DNA of 64,000 nucleotides from Streptomyces asoensis (GTDB lineage: Bacteria > Actinomycetota > Actinomycetes > Streptomycetales > Streptomycetaceae), in assembly GCF_013085465.1 (NCBI RefSeq), contig NZ_CP049838.1, forward strand, positions 2,046,001 through 2,110,000, read 5' to 3'. Both the position numbers and the translations under genes were made by a program. Below the pieces are notes generated by a model, which saw only the letters and a list, made by a program, of their open reading frames with translations, did no database searches and was not told where the DNA came from. Position 1 is the stretch's first letter; each line of letters opens with the position of its first letter. Positions 34,926-48,537 of this stretch are shown piece by piece.

Positions 34926-35612
34926 TTAGTGTCCACATGCCCACGAGGCGCCGGCGGTCGCCGCCTCCGCCTGAGCCCGCAGGCCACGGACCGCCTCCGC
35001 CGGGTCGTCCGCCCCGTATACGGCCGAGCCTGCCACGAACACGTCCGCGCCCGCCTCGGCGCACCGCTCGATCGTCGAGGCCGAGACCCCGCCGTCGATC
35101 TGGAGCCACAGGTCGAGTCCGTGCTTGCTGATCAACTCGCGGGTGCGGCGGATCTTGGAGAGCATGATGTCGAGAAAGGCCTGACCCCCGAAGCCCGGCT
35201 CGACGGTCATGATCAGCAGCATGTCGAGTTCGGGCAGCAGGTCCTCGTACGGCTCGATGGGCGTCGCCGGCCTGAGTGCCATGGCGGCACGGGCGCCCTT
35301 CGCCCGGATCTCGCGGGCGAGTCGCACGGGTGCGGCGGCGGCCTCGACGTGGAAGGTGACGGACGAGGCACCCGCCTCGACGTACTGCGGGGCCCAGCGA
35401 TCGGGGGCCTCGATCATCAGGTGGCAGTCCAGCGGAGTGTCCGTCGCACGGGCCAGTGACTCTACGACCGGCACACCGAGCGTGAGGTTCGGGACGAAAT
35501 GGTTGTCCATGACGTCGACGTGGAGCCAGTCGGCTCCGGCGACCGCCTCCGCCTCGTCCGCAAGGCGGGCGAAGTCGGCGGACAGGATGCTGGGGTTGAT
35601 CTGCACGGCCAT
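34926..35612 (-). CDS. rpe: Ribulose-phosphate 3-epimerase
   Basis: Interconverts ribulose 5-phosphate and xylulose 5-phosphate in the pentose phosphate pathway. 228 residues, normal for the family. Signatures: [30 protein letters not shown] (metal ligands His and Asp), [25 protein letters not shown] and [12 protein letters not shown]. The start chosen is ATG 35612 immediately before AVQINPS; the open frame extends further but without conserved sequence. Confidence 0.96.
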   Translation of the reverse strand: MAVQINPSILSADFARLADEAEAVAGADWLHVDVMDNHFVPNLTLGVPVVESLARATDTPLDCHLMIEAPDRWAPQYVEAGASSVTFHVEAAAAPVRLAREIRAKGARAAMALRPATPIEPYEDLLPELDMLLIMTVEPGFGGQAFLDIMLSKIRRTRELISKHGLDLWLQIDGGVSASTIERCAEAGADVFVAGSAVYGADDPAEAVRGLRAQAEAATAGASWACGH

Positions 35613-35701
35613 GACCCAAGCCTGCCATGCCCTCCGGGGGTTGCGGGCATCGGTCCCGCGGGGGGAGCGTGGTTCGTCGTCCGCGGACCGGCTGTGGCTG
35701 A

Positions 35702-35732
35702 TGGCGCGGCTCCCCGCGCCCGCTACGGGACG
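35702..35732 (-). repeat. Diverged copy of the GGGGCGCGGGGA repeat
   Basis: On the minus strand it reads GTCCCGTAGCGGGCGCGGGG and then AGCCGCGCCA, clearly related to the repeat at 31371. It lies between rpe and the MMPL gene. Confidence 0.5.
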
Positions 35733-35773
35733 CGGCCGCACACGGCGGCGACAGAACGGCTCGGAGGGTAGTC

Positions 35774-37918
35774 ATGGCCGAGAACCGCGGTGTCGCGCAC
35801 CTGGTCTGCGGGCGGCGCGCGAAGTGGCTGGTGCTGGCGCTGTGGCTGGTGCTGTTGTTCCTGACGGCACCCTTCGCCCAGAAGCTCACCGACGCCCAGG
35901 ACAACGACGCGGCCTCCTGGCTGCCGGGGTCGGCGGAGTCCACCCAGGTGCTGGAGATCTCGCAGGACTTCAGGCCGGAACAGATCCCCGCGGTCGTCGT
36001 CTACGCCCGCGACGGGGGCCTGACGGCCGAGGACCGGACGCAGATCACCGAGGACGCGGCTCAGCTCAGGCGGCTCACCGACCACGGCATCCGCGGCGCC
36101 GAGACCCGAGGCCCGCTCTACGACCGCCCGACCGATCCGCGAGCCGCCCAGATCTATGTGCCGATCACCATGGACGAGCAGGGCTGGGAGCGCATCGCCC
36201 CGGCCGTCGATTCGATCCGTGACGTCGTCGGCAACGGCGGCGCCGGTCTGGCCGTGCACATCACCGGACCCGGCGGTACCTCCGCGGACTTCTCCGAGGC
36301 CTTCGAGGGCATCGACTCGACCCTGCTGCTGGCGGCGATGGGGGTGGTCGTCGTCATGCTCCTGATCACCTACCGCAGCCCCACCCTGCTCGTCGTCCCG
36401 GTGCTCGCCGTGGTCGCCGCCCTGTTCACCGCGCAGGCCCTGATCTACTTCCTGGCCGAGCACGCGGGCCTGACGGTGAACGGTCAGAGCGCCGGCATCC
36501 TCACGGTGCTCGTGTTCGGCGCGGGCACGGACTACGCCCTGCTGCTGGTGGCCCGTTACCGGGAGGAGCTGCGCCGGCACGAGGACCGCCACGAGGCGAT
36601 GGCCCTGGCGCTGCACCGCGCGGGCCCCGCCGTCCTGGCCTCCGGCGCCACGGTCGTCCTGAGCATGCTGATGCTGCTGGCCGCCGAGATGAACTCCACC
36701 CGTGGTCTGGGCCCGGTCGCGGCCATCGGCGTGGCGGTCGCGCTGCTGGCGATGATGACCCTCTTCCCCGCCCTGCTGGTGATCTGCGGCCGCTGGATCT
36801 TCTGGCCGGCGATCCCGCACTTCGGCTCCCCGGACCCGACCGAGCGCGGTGTCTGGGCCCGCACGGGCCGTGGCATCGCCCGCCGCCCGCGCATGGTCTG
36901 GGCCGTGACGGCGCTGGTCCTGGCGGTCTGCTCGCTCGGTCTGATCCAACTGCGCGCCGAGGGCATCGGCAACGCGGACGCGTTCACCGGCAAACCGGAC
37001 TCGATCACGGGCCAGGAGGTGTCGGCGAAGTACTTCGCGGCGGGCAGCGGCGACCCGCTGGTCGTCATCGCCGACCAGGCCCGGGCAGGGCAGGTGAAAC
37101 GCGCGGTCGCGGGGACGGAGGGCGTCGTGCCGACCTCCCTCGGCCTGCCGGCGGGCACGAAACCCGTCCACGACGGCCAGGTGCTGTTCGAGGCGACGAT
37201 GACCGACCCGGCCGACAGCGAGGCCGCGAAGCAGACCGTGGAGCGGGTCCGGGACGCGGTGCACGAGGTGCCCGACGCCGACGCCAAGGTGGGCGGCGGC
37301 ACGGCGGCACTCCTCGACATGGACAAAGCGACCACCCACGACAACCTGCTGATCATTCCGCTGGTCCTGGCCGTGGTCCTGCTCATCCTCTGTGCCCTGC
37401 TGCGCGCCCTGATCGCCCCGCTGCTGCTGGTCGGGACGGTGATCCTGTCCTTCGCGGCGGCCCTGGGCCTCAGCGCGCTGGCGTTCCGCCACCTGTTCGA
37501 CTACGCGGGCGAGTCGACGGACTTCCCGCTGTTCGTCTTCGTGTTCCTGGTGGCCCTGGGCATCGACTACAACATCTTCCTGACCACCCGGATCCGTGAG
37601 GAGGCCGCCCGCCAGGGCACCCGGCAGGGCGTGGTGACCGGCCTGGCGGCGACCGGCTCGGTGATCACCTCGGCGGGCCTGGTCCTGGCCGGCACCTTCG
37701 CGGCCCTCGCCACCCTTCCCATGGTCGCCTTCGCGGAGATCGGCTTCGCGGTGGCCCTGGGCGTCCTCCTGGACACCTTCATCGTGCGGTCGGTGCTCGT
37801 CACCTCACTGTTCCTGGACATCGGACCGAGGATCTGGTGGCCGCATCAGGCGGCCCGGGAAAGCCACGCGACCCCGTCGAAGGGCCCCGCTCAGCCGGCC
37901 GAGAGCACCGAGACCTGA
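35774..37918 (+). CDS. MMPL/RND-family membrane exporter
   Basis: A 714-residue protein with the MmpL layout: an N-terminal segment (WLVLALWLVLLFLTAPF), an extracytoplasmic domain (~45-175), five segments (~180-370), a second external domain (~390-530), and the last five segments. RND signatures are GAGTDYALLLVARYREEL and, in the second half, LGIDYNIFLTTRIREEA with the proton-relay Asp-Tyr pairs. It probably exports a lipid or hydrophobic molecule using proton motive force. Substrate unknown; no partner genes are next to it. Confidence 0.9.
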   Translation: MAENRGVAHLVCGRRAKWLVLALWLVLLFLTAPFAQKLTDAQDNDAASWLPGSAESTQVLEISQDFRPEQIPAVVVYARDGGLTAEDRTQITEDAAQLRRLTDHGIRGAETRGPLYDRPTDPRAAQIYVPITMDEQGWERIAPAVDSIRDVVGNGGAGLAVHITGPGGTSADFSEAFEGIDSTLLLAAMGVVVVMLLITYRSPTLLVVPVLAVVAALFTAQALIYFLAEHAGLTVNGQSAGILTVLVFGAGTDYALLLVARYREELRRHEDRHEAMALALHRAGPAVLASGATVVLSMLMLLAAEMNSTRGLGPVAAIGVAVALLAMMTLFPALLVICGRWIFWPAIPHFGSPDPTERGVWARTGRGIARRPRMVWAVTALVLAVCSLGLIQLRAEGIGNADAFTGKPDSITGQEVSAKYFAAGSGDPLVVIADQARAGQVKRAVAGTEGVVPTSLGLPAGTKPVHDGQVLFEATMTDPADSEAAKQTVERVRDAVHEVPDADAKVGGGTAALLDMDKATTHDNLLIIPLVLAVVLLILCALLRALIAPLLLVGTVILSFAAALGLSALAFRHLFDYAGESTDFPLFVFVFLVALGIDYNIFLTTRIREEAARQGTRQGVVTGLAATGSVITSAGLVLAGTFAALATLPMVAFAEIGFAVALGVLLDTFIVRSVLVTSLFLDIGPRIWWPHQAARESHATPSKGPAQPAESTET

Positions 37919-37925
37919 GAGCCCT

Positions 37926-39415
<1,490 letters not shown>

Positions 39416-39438
39416 CCCCCGCGGGGGCACCCGTCCAC

Positions 39439-39483
39439 GAAGAAGGCCGGCCCCACGCCGATGACGTGGGGCCGGCCTTCTTC
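39439..39483. terminator. Bidirectional terminator between argG and rsmB
   Basis: A 19-bp perfect stem, GAAGAAGGCCGGCCCCACG with its complement, around the 7-base loop CCGATGA. It separates two convergent genes and reads TTCTTC on both exits. Confidence 0.85.
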
Positions 39484-39504
39484 ATGTATCCGTCCGCGCG
39501 GGCC

Positions 39505-40932
39505 TCAGCCGGTCTTCTTGATCAACGCCAGGTACATGGCGTCGGTCCCGTGCAGATGCGGCCACAGCTGGATGTCGGGCCCGTCACCCAGCTCCGGTAC
39601 GCCCGGCAGCAGCGGGCGCGCGTCGATCAGCTCGGCCTCCGGGTACTGCTTGAGGATGTCGGAGACGACCGCCCGGGTCTCGGCCAGGTGCGGTGAACAG
39701 GTGGCGTACCCGACGACGCCCCCGACCCGCACGGACTCCAGCGCGGTGCGCAGCAGCCCGCGCTGGAGCGGCCCGAACCCGTCGAGGTCCTCCGGCCTGC
39801 GCCGCCAGCGCGCCTCGGGCCGCCGCCGCAGGGCGCCGAGGCCCGTGCACGGCACGTCCATCAGCACCCGGTCGAAGGAGCCGGGCCGCCACGGCGGCCG
39901 GGTCCCGTCGGCGGCGATGACCTGGTAGGGCCCGGGGTTGCCGGCCAGCGCCTTGGCGACGAGCCCCGCGCGGTGCGGCTGCTTCTCGGAGGCGAGCAGC
40001 GCGGCCCCCCGCTCGGCGGCGAGGGCGGCGAGCAGCGCGGCCTTGCCACCGGGTCCGGCGCACCCGTCCAGCCACAACGCGTCGGACCCGTCGAGCGGCG
40101 CGTTCGCCAGCGCGAGCGCCACGAGCTGGCTGCCCTCGTCCTGCACACCCGCCCGCCCGTCCCGTACGGCGTCGATGGCCCCGGGCTCCCCGCCCTCGGT
40201 GAGCCGCACGGCGTACGGCGACCAGCGCCCGGCGACCGAGGCCTCCTCGCGGAGCAGTTCCTCGGTGGTGGCCCGCCCGGGCCGGGCGACGAGCGTCACT
40301 TCCGGCCGCTCGTTGTCCGCCGCCAGCAGCTCCTCGATGCCGGCCCGTCCGCCGCCGAGGGAGTCCCACAGCGCGGAGACGACCCAGCGCGGGTGCGAGT
40401 GCACGACGGCGAGGTGGTCCTCGGGATCGTCGTCGTAGGGCGGAGCGACCTTGTCGAGCCACTCGTCGAGATCGTGCGCCGCGACCTTGCGCAGCACGGC
40501 GTTGACGAACTTGGCGCGCCCGTCGCCGAGCACGACCCGGGCGAGCTCGACGGAGGCGGACACCGCCGCATGGCTCGGGATGCGTGTCCCGAGCAGCTGA
40601 TGCACGCCGAGGCTCAGCACGTCGAGGACCGGCGGATCGACCTCGCGCAGCGGCCGGTCGACACACGCCGAGATGACGGCGTCGTACGTCCCCTGCCGGC
40701 GCAGTGTGCCGTAGACCAGCTCGGTGGCGAGGGCCGCGTCCCGTCCGTCGAACTTGTCGGGTCCCTCCTTCTCGCGTGCCTTGCGCAGCAGCGGCGGCAG
40801 CACGAGGTTGGCGTACGCGTCCCTCTCGTCCACGGCCCGCAGCGCCTCGAAGGCGAGGATGCGGACGGGGTCCTTCTGAGGCCGGCGGTAGGGCTTGCCC
40901 GGCTTGCGGGAACGGTGGGGCTGGTCGCTCAC
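39505..40932 (-). CDS. rsmB: 16S rRNA m5C967 methyltransferase (RsmB/Fmu)
   Basis: A 475-residue SAM-dependent RNA cytosine methyltransferase. The N-terminal NusB-like RNA-binding domain (~25-165; RILAFEALRAVDERDAYANLVLPPLL) is followed by the catalytic domain: SAM site WLDGCAGPGGKAALL, VLMDVPCTGLGALRRRPE with the first active Cys, and GYATCSPHLAETRAVV with the second. Start GTG 40932; the open frame extends upstream without conserved sequence. It lies 132 bases after fmt, the common fmt-rsmB order. Confidence 0.93.
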   Translation of the reverse strand: MSDQPHRSRKPGKPYRRPQKDPVRILAFEALRAVDERDAYANLVLPPLLRKAREKEGPDKFDGRDAALATELVYGTLRRQGTYDAVISACVDRPLREVDPPVLDVLSLGVHQLLGTRIPSHAAVSASVELARVVLGDGRAKFVNAVLRKVAAHDLDEWLDKVAPPYDDDPEDHLAVVHSHPRWVVSALWDSLGGGRAGIEELLAADNERPEVTLVARPGRATTEELLREEASVAGRWSPYAVRLTEGGEPGAIDAVRDGRAGVQDEGSQLVALALANAPLDGSDALWLDGCAGPGGKAALLAALAAERGAALLASEKQPHRAGLVAKALAGNPGPYQVIAADGTRPPWRPGSFDRVLMDVPCTGLGALRRRPEARWRRRPEDLDGFGPLQRGLLRTALESVRVGGVVGYATCSPHLAETRAVVSDILKQYPEAELIDARPLLPGVPELGDGPDIQLWPHLHGTDAMYLALIKKTG

Positions 40933-41064
40933 GAAAAGGTGCTCCGGATTGCAGGATGGAAGGTGCGTCCAGCGTACGTCGGTGGTACGCCGGGCGGGCT
41001 TGCCGACTGGGGCTCGCGGACCGGGGGCGGGGCTCACGGACCGGGCGCGGCTTGTGCAGGAGCG

Positions 41065-41997
41065 TTACGCCCCGACGGCCTCCCCGTCCCCGATCCGGGC
41101 GCCCCGGGCCCAGTCGGCGGCCCGCATCGGCTTCTTGCCCTGCGCCTGCACCCACAGCAGCTCGACCGCGTACGAGCCGGTGCCGACGTGCACGCTGTTC
41201 TTGCCGACGAGGAGCGCGCCCGGGGCGAGATCGGTCCGCTCGGGAACCGGCTGGACCTGGATGAGCTTGAGCCGCTCCCCGCGGAAGACGGTCCAGGCGC
41301 CGGGGGCGGGGGTGCAGCCGCGCACGACCCGGTCGACCCGCAGAGCCGGGGTGGCCCAGTCGACCTGAGCGTCCTCGACGGTGATCTTCGGCGCGAGGGT
41401 GATCCCCTCGCCCGGCTGCGGCACGGCCTTCACCGTGCCGTCCTCGATCCCGTCCATGGTCGCCGCGAGCAGCCCGCTGCCGGCGAAGGCCAGCCGGGTG
41501 AGCAGGTCACCGCTGGTGTCGGTGGGCCGGATCTCCTCGGTGACCGTGCCGTACACCGGCCCCGAGTCGAGGCCCTCCTCGATCAGGAAGGTGGAGGCGC
41601 CGGTGATCTCGTCCCCCGCCATGACGGCGTGCTGCACGGGAGCGGCCCCGCGCCAGGCCGGCAGCAGCGAGAAGTGCAGGTTGACCCAGCCATGGGCCGG
41701 GATGTCCAGCGCCACCCTGGGCAGCAGCGCCCCGTAGGCCACGACGGGACAGCAGTCGGGCGCGATCTCCCTCAGCCGCTCCAGGAACTCCGGATCGCGC
41801 GGCTTGGCGGGCCTCAGCACTTCGATGCCCGCCTCCTCGGCGCGCTGGGCGACGGGAGAGGCGACCAGCCTGCGCCCCCGCCCGGCCGGCGCGTCGGGCC
41901 GCGTGACGACGGCGGCCACCTCGTGCCGCCCGGAGGCGATCAGAGCGTCCAGGGCGGGAACGGCAACCTCGGGGGTACCGGCGAAGACGAGCTTCAT
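41065..41997 (-). CDS. fmt: Methionyl-tRNA formyltransferase
   Basis: Formylates initiator Met-tRNA with 10-formyl-tetrahydrofolate. 310 residues. Landmarks: [20 protein letters not shown] at the start, the catalytic and folate-binding segment [39 protein letters not shown], and the C-terminal OB-like domain (~210-310). It precedes rsmB on the same strand. The start region includes an inverted repeat GGGCGTA/TACGCCC (42108-42133) that may lie in its promoter. Confidence 0.96.
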   Translation of the reverse strand: MKLVFAGTPEVAVPALDALIASGRHEVAAVVTRPDAPAGRGRRLVASPVAQRAEEAGIEVLRPAKPRDPEFLERLREIAPDCCPVVAYGALLPRVALDIPAHGWVNLHFSLLPAWRGAAPVQHAVMAGDEITGASTFLIEEGLDSGPVYGTVTEEIRPTDTSGDLLTRLAFAGSGLLAATMDGIEDGTVKAVPQPGEGITLAPKITVEDAQVDWATPALRVDRVVRGCTPAPGAWTVFRGERLKLIQVQPVPERTDLAPGALLVGKNSVHVGTGSYAVELLWVQAQGKKPMRAADWARGARIGDGEAVGA

Positions 41998-42144
41998 GAG
42001 TGGGCGGGGCCTCTCGGGCGGGACGGACGACGGGCAACGCACAAGTTTATGACGCCGGCCGGGCAGGCCGCCGACGGGCGGGAGGCCCCACGAGCCGCGC
42101 CCTCGGGGGGCGTACGCATATGCCCATACGCCCCCACACCGTGA

Positions 42145-42864
<720 letters not shown>

Positions 42865-42916
42865 CGCACCGCATCCCGCACCGGGCAGCTCCCCACCCCG
42901 ACCACCTCCCCCACCC

Positions 42917-42945
42917 TGCCCTCTCGGCCCACGCCCGAGAGGGCA
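42917..42945. terminator. Bidirectional terminator between HTH-repeat gene and priA
   Basis: A perfect 11-bp stem TGCCCTCTCGG/CCGAGAGGGCA with a 7-base loop, between two convergent genes. Confidence 0.75.
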
Positions 42946-42999
42946 GTCGCACACCCGGCCCTCCCCCACCCCCACCAGCGCTGATCTGCGCGTCGTCCC

Positions 43000-45153
43000 T
43001 CAGCCGATGTCCGGGGGATCGATCCGTACCCGCACGGCCTCCTCGCCACCCCGCGCCATCCGAGCCGCCTGCGCCGTCTTCAGGGCGGCGGCCAGCGCGG
43101 CGCCCCGTCCGGGCGGCACCCGGAGCAGCGCCCGCTCCCACTCCTCCCCGGGTGGCGGCGCCCCCGGCCGCCGAGGCCGCCCCGCCGGGCCCGAAGGCAC
43201 CGGAACCGGCCCCAGCAGCTCCGCCTCCGGCGGCAGTTCGACGGCCTCCAGGAACGCGGCCACGGCCTCCGCCGTCCCCGACACCGCCGCCATCCGCGAC
43301 ACCGGCGGAAAGCCCAACTCGGCCCGCTCGGAGAGCTCCCGCACCGCGTGCCCCACCGGATCCCATCGCACCAGCGCCTGGACGGGCCGCAGGGTCGGCT
43401 CCGCGACGACGACCACGGTTCCCCCCTCCCCCGACGGCCGTACGAGCGCGGCGGCCGCGATCCAGCGGCGCAGCGCGTCCTCCCCGGCCCGCAGGTCGGG
43501 CCGCCCGAGCATGGCCCAGCCGTCCAGCAGCAGCGCGGCCGCGTACCCGCCCTCGGCGACCGGCTCGGCCCCGGGCGTGGACACGACGAGCGCGGGCGCC
43601 CCCGGCACGGTGTCCAGCACCTGCTCACGTCCCGACGTCCGCACCGGCACGGCGGGAAACGCCCGCCCCAGCTCCTCGGCGGTCCGCCGGGCCCCCACGA
43701 CCTGGGCCCGCAACCGGAACGAGCCGCACTCCGGACAGTGCCAGGCGCTCTCCTCACGCCCGCACCACCCGCACCACAGCGCACCCCCGTCCCGCGCCTC
43801 CAACGGCCCGGAGCAGTGCCGGCACCGGGCGGCGGTCCGGCACTGCGCACACGCCATCCGCGGCACATAACCCCGCCGGGGCACCTGGACGAGCACCGGC
43901 CCGTGCCGCAGCCCCTCCCGGACCGCCTGCCAGGCGAGGGTGGGCAGCCGGGCGGCCCGGGCCGCCTCGTCCCGCGCGAGGTCCTGGTCGCCCACGGTGC
44001 GCACGAGCGGAGCGCTGTGCCGCACCTGCTCCCGTGCGGCGATCAGCGGCCGCGCCCACCCGCTCTCGACGAGCTGCGCGCCCTCCACGGTGCAGCTCCA
44101 ACCCCCCATCAGGAAACCGCACTTGTCCTGCGCGGCCCGCAGCAGCAGCACTTCGCGCGCATGGGGCTGCGGCGCGTGCTGCTCGCTGTGGCTGTCGTCC
44201 CCGTCGTCCCAGAGCGCGACCAGACCGAGGTCCTGGACCGGCGCGAACATCGCCGCACGCGTCCCGACGACCGCCCGCACGGAACCCCGCCGTACGGCGA
44301 GCCACTCCCGATACCGCTTCTCGGGCCCGGCGTCCGCGGTGAGCAGCGCATGCCGCCCCTCCCCCAGCAACGCCGTCAACGCGGCGTCGACCCGCGCGGC
44401 GGCCCGCCCGTCGGGTACGACGACCAGTGCCCCGCGCCCCGAGGCGAGCGTCGAGGCGACGGCCCGCGCCAGCTCCTCGCTCCACTCGGGGCCGGGCAGC
44501 GCGTTCCACACCGCCCGGGGCGCGCCCCCGGACGCCAGCGACTCGAGGAACGCGCCCCCTCGCTCGTAGCGCCCCCAGGACCCGGTCTCCGGCGCCACCG
44601 GCGGCGGCAGCGGCGCCGGGGAGGGCCGCTGCTCGGCGCGCGCGTTGCGCGGCGGCACGGCCAGCTGAAGGACGTCGGCCAGGCTCCCCGCGTACCGGTC
44701 GGCGACGGCCCGCGCCAGTCCCAGCAGCTCCTCGCTCAGCACCGGCTCGGGCGACACCACCTGGGCGAGCGCCGCGAGCGGCCCGGAGTAGTCCGACGCG
44801 GCGAGCCGCTCGACGAGGAACCCGTCGATGAGCCCCCCGCCCTCGCGCCGCCCTTCCCGCACCCGCCCACGCCCGGCGCCGAACCGCACCCGAACCCGCA
44901 CCCCCGGCCGGGCGTCGGCGTCCAGCTCGGCCGGCACCGCATAGTCGAAGTACCGGTCCAGATGCAGCACACCCTTGTCGACGAGCACCCGCGCGACCGG
45001 CAACTCCTCGGCCAGCGCGGCCCCCCGCCAGGTCCGGGGCTTGGCTCGCGGCGTCTTGGCCTGCCGCACGCTCTCCCGGATCAACGCGAGCTGCTCGGGC
45101 GGCGCGCCCTCCCCGGCCGCACCACCGTCCCCCTGCCCGTTCTCGCTGCTCAC
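43000..45153 (-). CDS. priA: Primosomal protein N' (PriA) without helicase motifs
   Basis: A 717-residue replication-restart protein. The N-terminal DNA-binding domain is conserved (VARVLVDKGVLHLDRYFDYAVP), and the zinc-binding cysteines are present (CAQCRTAARCRHC, CGWC, CPEC, residues ~450-495). The ATPase motifs are not: no GxGKT is found, and the DEEH box region reads ALWDDGDDSHSEQ. This is characteristic of actinobacterial PriA, thought to lack helicase activity. The start chosen is GTG 45153; TTG 45183 and GTG 45177 are in-frame alternatives with no better ribosome-binding site. Confidence 0.9.
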   Translation of the reverse strand: MSSENGQGDGGAAGEGAPPEQLALIRESVRQAKTPRAKPRTWRGAALAEELPVARVLVDKGVLHLDRYFDYAVPAELDADARPGVRVRVRFGAGRGRVREGRREGGGLIDGFLVERLAASDYSGPLAALAQVVSPEPVLSEELLGLARAVADRYAGSLADVLQLAVPPRNARAEQRPSPAPLPPPVAPETGSWGRYERGGAFLESLASGGAPRAVWNALPGPEWSEELARAVASTLASGRGALVVVPDGRAAARVDAALTALLGEGRHALLTADAGPEKRYREWLAVRRGSVRAVVGTRAAMFAPVQDLGLVALWDDGDDSHSEQHAPQPHAREVLLLRAAQDKCGFLMGGWSCTVEGAQLVESGWARPLIAAREQVRHSAPLVRTVGDQDLARDEAARAARLPTLAWQAVREGLRHGPVLVQVPRRGYVPRMACAQCRTAARCRHCSGPLEARDGGALWCGWCGREESAWHCPECGSFRLRAQVVGARRTAEELGRAFPAVPVRTSGREQVLDTVPGAPALVVSTPGAEPVAEGGYAAALLLDGWAMLGRPDLRAGEDALRRWIAAAALVRPSGEGGTVVVVAEPTLRPVQALVRWDPVGHAVRELSERAELGFPPVSRMAAVSGTAEAVAAFLEAVELPPEAELLGPVPVPSGPAGRPRRPGAPPPGEEWERALLRVPPGRGAALAAALKTAQAARMARGGEEAVRVRIDPPDIG

Positions 45154-45377
45154 ACCTGCATTCTTACCAAACCCCACTGACAACCGAGGGCGCCCGAAGG
45201 CACCCCGGCGTCAACCTTCCGAGTTCAAGCCGGCAGCGGCACGAACCCTGCCGGTTTCACCGCACGCCAAAGGCGCACTCCACCGAAGTAACCGCGACCT
45301 TCGCACCGGAAGGCCACCAGCGTACGAATCCCCGATCCGCACCGCGAGCCGATTCCTCTGCTCGCCGGCGCCCCCGA

Positions 45378-45423
45378 GACGCGCCGAGGCCCGGCCCCCT
45401 GGGAGGGCCGGGCTCGGCGCGTC
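45378..45423 (-). terminator. metK terminator
   Basis: A long stem, GACGCGCCGAG-G-CCCGGCCC against GGGCCGGGCTCGGCGCGTC, with a single bulged base. It starts 16 bases after the metK stop. The 285-base gap from here to priA holds no convincing gene. Confidence 0.75.
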
Positions 45424-45438
45424 GCTGAGAGGGACGGA

Positions 45439-46647
<1,209 letters not shown>

Positions 46648-46887
46648 AACGCTCCCTGGGGTTGCAGCGGCTGCTGGCTGATCATTGGCGGACGCGACAG
46701 GAGCTGCGCCCGGCGTCGTCCGAGAACAGTTTATCGGTCGTGCCCCTCCACCGGGCCACCCGTCTCGCCTCTCGGGAGCGCTGTGACCTGCGGCACGGGC
46801 ATTCTGCCGAATGCCGAGCACCGTTGGCCAGGGGCGCCACGCCCGAATCGACCGAGCGGAAGGACGACGGGGAAGCGCATCAAACAG

Positions 46888-48090
46888 TCAGGTCAGCCGT
46901 CGCGTCACCAGGTCCCACACGGTTTCGGCCAGGGCCTCCTTGGGCCCGTACGGCACGGGCGTTTCGCTGCCGTCGGTGCCCAGCACGACGGCTTCGTTCT
47001 CCTCGGAGCCGAAGGTCTTGCGCTCCCCCACCTCGTTCACCACCAGCAGATCGCAGCCCTTGCGCCGGAGCTTCGACCGGCCGTTGGCCAGGACGTCGTC
47101 GGTCTCGGCCGCGAAGCCGACAACCACCTGGTTGGAGCGCGCCCGGTCGGCGGAGACCTCCGCGAGAATGTCCGGATTCCGCACAAGAACGATGGGGTCC
47201 GGTTCCCGGCCGTCCTGCTTCTTGATCTTTCCGGCCACGTACGTCTCCGGCCGGAAATCGGCCACGGCGGCCGCCATGACGACCGCGTCGGCGTCCGCGG
47301 CCGCCTTCAGGACCGCCTCGCGCAGCTGCACGGCCGTGCCGACCTGAACGACGTCGACCCCGGCCGGGTCGGGCAGGCCGGTGTTCGCCGCGATCAGCGT
47401 GACGCGGGCGCCACGGGCGGCGGCCGTGCGGGCGAGGGCGTAGCCCTGCTTGCCGGAGGAGCGGTTGCCGAGGAAACGGACCGGGTCGAGGGGCTCGCGG
47501 GTGCCGCCGGCGCTGACCACGACATGCCGGCCGGCGAGGTCGGGTTCGCGCACTCCCCTGGCCAGGACGCGGCGGCAGACCTCGAAGATCTCGGCCGGGT
47601 CGGGCAGCCGCCCCTTGCCGGTGTCGACGCCGGTGAGCCGGCCGACGGCCGGCTCGATGACGACGGCGCCCCGGCGGCGCAGTGTCGCCACGTTCTCCTG
47701 GGTGGCCGGGTGCTCCCACATCTCGGTGTGCATCGCGGGGGCGAAGACGACCGGACAGCGGGCCGTGAGGAGGGTGTTGGTGAGGAGGTCGTCGGCGAGG
47801 CCGTGGGCGGCCTTGGCGAGCATGTCCGCCGTGGCCGGGGCGACGACCACCAGGTCGGCGTGCTGGCCGATGCGGACGTGCGGGACCTCGTGGACGTCGT
47901 CCCAGACCTCCGTGGAGACGGGATGGCCGGAGAGGGCGGACCAGGTGGCGGCGCCGACGAAGTGCAGCGCGGACGCGGTGGGCACCACCCGGACGTCATG
48001 GCCCGACTCGGTCAGTCTGCGCAGCAGCTCACAGGCCTTGTAGGCGGCGATGCCACCACTGACCCCCAGAACGACCTTGGGCTTGTCCAC
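46888..48090 (-). CDS. coaBC: Bifunctional phosphopantothenoylcysteine decarboxylase / phosphopantothenate-cysteine ligase
   Basis: Two steps in coenzyme A synthesis. The N-terminal CoaC domain (1-~185) is a flavoprotein: VVLGVSGGIAAYKACELLRRL, the catalytic His region HEVPHVRIGQHADLVVVAPATADMLAK, and PAMHTEMW. The C-terminal CoaB domain (~190-400) has SAGGTREPLDPVRFLGNRSSGKQG and AAAVADFRPE with the KIKK segment. 400 residues, normal. Start GTG 48090 with GGGGAGAG. Confidence 0.96.
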   Translation of the reverse strand: MDKPKVVLGVSGGIAAYKACELLRRLTESGHDVRVVPTASALHFVGAATWSALSGHPVSTEVWDDVHEVPHVRIGQHADLVVVAPATADMLAKAAHGLADDLLTNTLLTARCPVVFAPAMHTEMWEHPATQENVATLRRRGAVVIEPAVGRLTGVDTGKGRLPDPAEIFEVCRRVLARGVREPDLAGRHVVVSAGGTREPLDPVRFLGNRSSGKQGYALARTAAARGARVTLIAANTGLPDPAGVDVVQVGTAVQLREAVLKAAADADAVVMAAAVADFRPETYVAGKIKKQDGREPDPIVLVRNPDILAEVSADRARSNQVVVGFAAETDDVLANGRSKLRRKGCDLLVVNEVGERKTFGSEENEAVVLGTDGSETPVPYGPKEALAETVWDLVTRRLT

Positions 48091-48152
48091 CGTCTCTCCC
48101 CGGACCTCGGAAAACGTACGCCGCGGCTCCCGGCGTACGAGTCCATCAGACA

Positions 48153-48187
48153 CCACAGGCCCGGCAGCCGTGCTGCCGGGCCTGTGG
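48153..48187 (-). terminator. Terminator after rpoZ
   Basis: A perfect 15-bp stem CCACAGGCCCGGCAG/CTGCCGGGCCTGTGG with a 5-base loop, 25 bases beyond the rpoZ stop and before coaBC. It could separate the sihF-gmk-rpoZ transcript from coaBC. Confidence 0.75.
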
Positions 48188-48212
48188 AGAAACCCACTGT
48201 GAGCCGAAAATA

Positions 48213-48485
48213 CTACTGAGCGGGGCCCTCAACGGCCTCGGACGTCAGCAGACCGGCGTTGATCTCGCGGAGGGCGATCGAGAGCGGCTTCTCGTGGACG
48301 TGGGTGTCCACGAGCGGACCGACGTACTCGAGGAGGCCCTCGCCGAGCTGCGAGTAGTACGCGTTGATCTGGCGGGCCCGCTTGGCCGCGTAGATCACGA
48401 GGCTGTACTTCGAGTCGGTGGCCTCGAGGAGCTCGTCGATCGGCGGGTTGATGATGCCCTCGGGCGCGGAGATGGAAGAGGACAC
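48213..48485 (-). CDS. rpoZ: RNA polymerase omega subunit
   Basis: A 90-residue subunit that assists folding and assembly of the beta' chain. The conserved section is [29 protein letters not shown], with the acidic C-terminal part [14 protein letters not shown]. It lies 52 bases after gmk, the usual gmk-rpoZ order. Confidence 0.96.
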   Translation of the reverse strand: MSSSISAPEGIINPPIDELLEATDSKYSLVIYAAKRARQINAYYSQLGEGLLEYVGPLVDTHVHEKPLSIALREINAGLLTSEAVEGPAQ

Positions 48486-48537
48486 GCTCTACCTTCCGAT
48501 GGATGGGAAAAGACCGGTCGTGATCACAGGCTCGTAA

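Noticed and set aside
45225..45438. Small open frames between priA and metK
   Set aside because: No ribosome-binding site or conserved sequence; the region contains the metK terminator.
46648..46887. SAM riboswitch before metK
   Set aside because: The 240 bases lack the conserved SAM-I/SAM-II/SAM-IV cores; only a weak -10-like sequence is visible.
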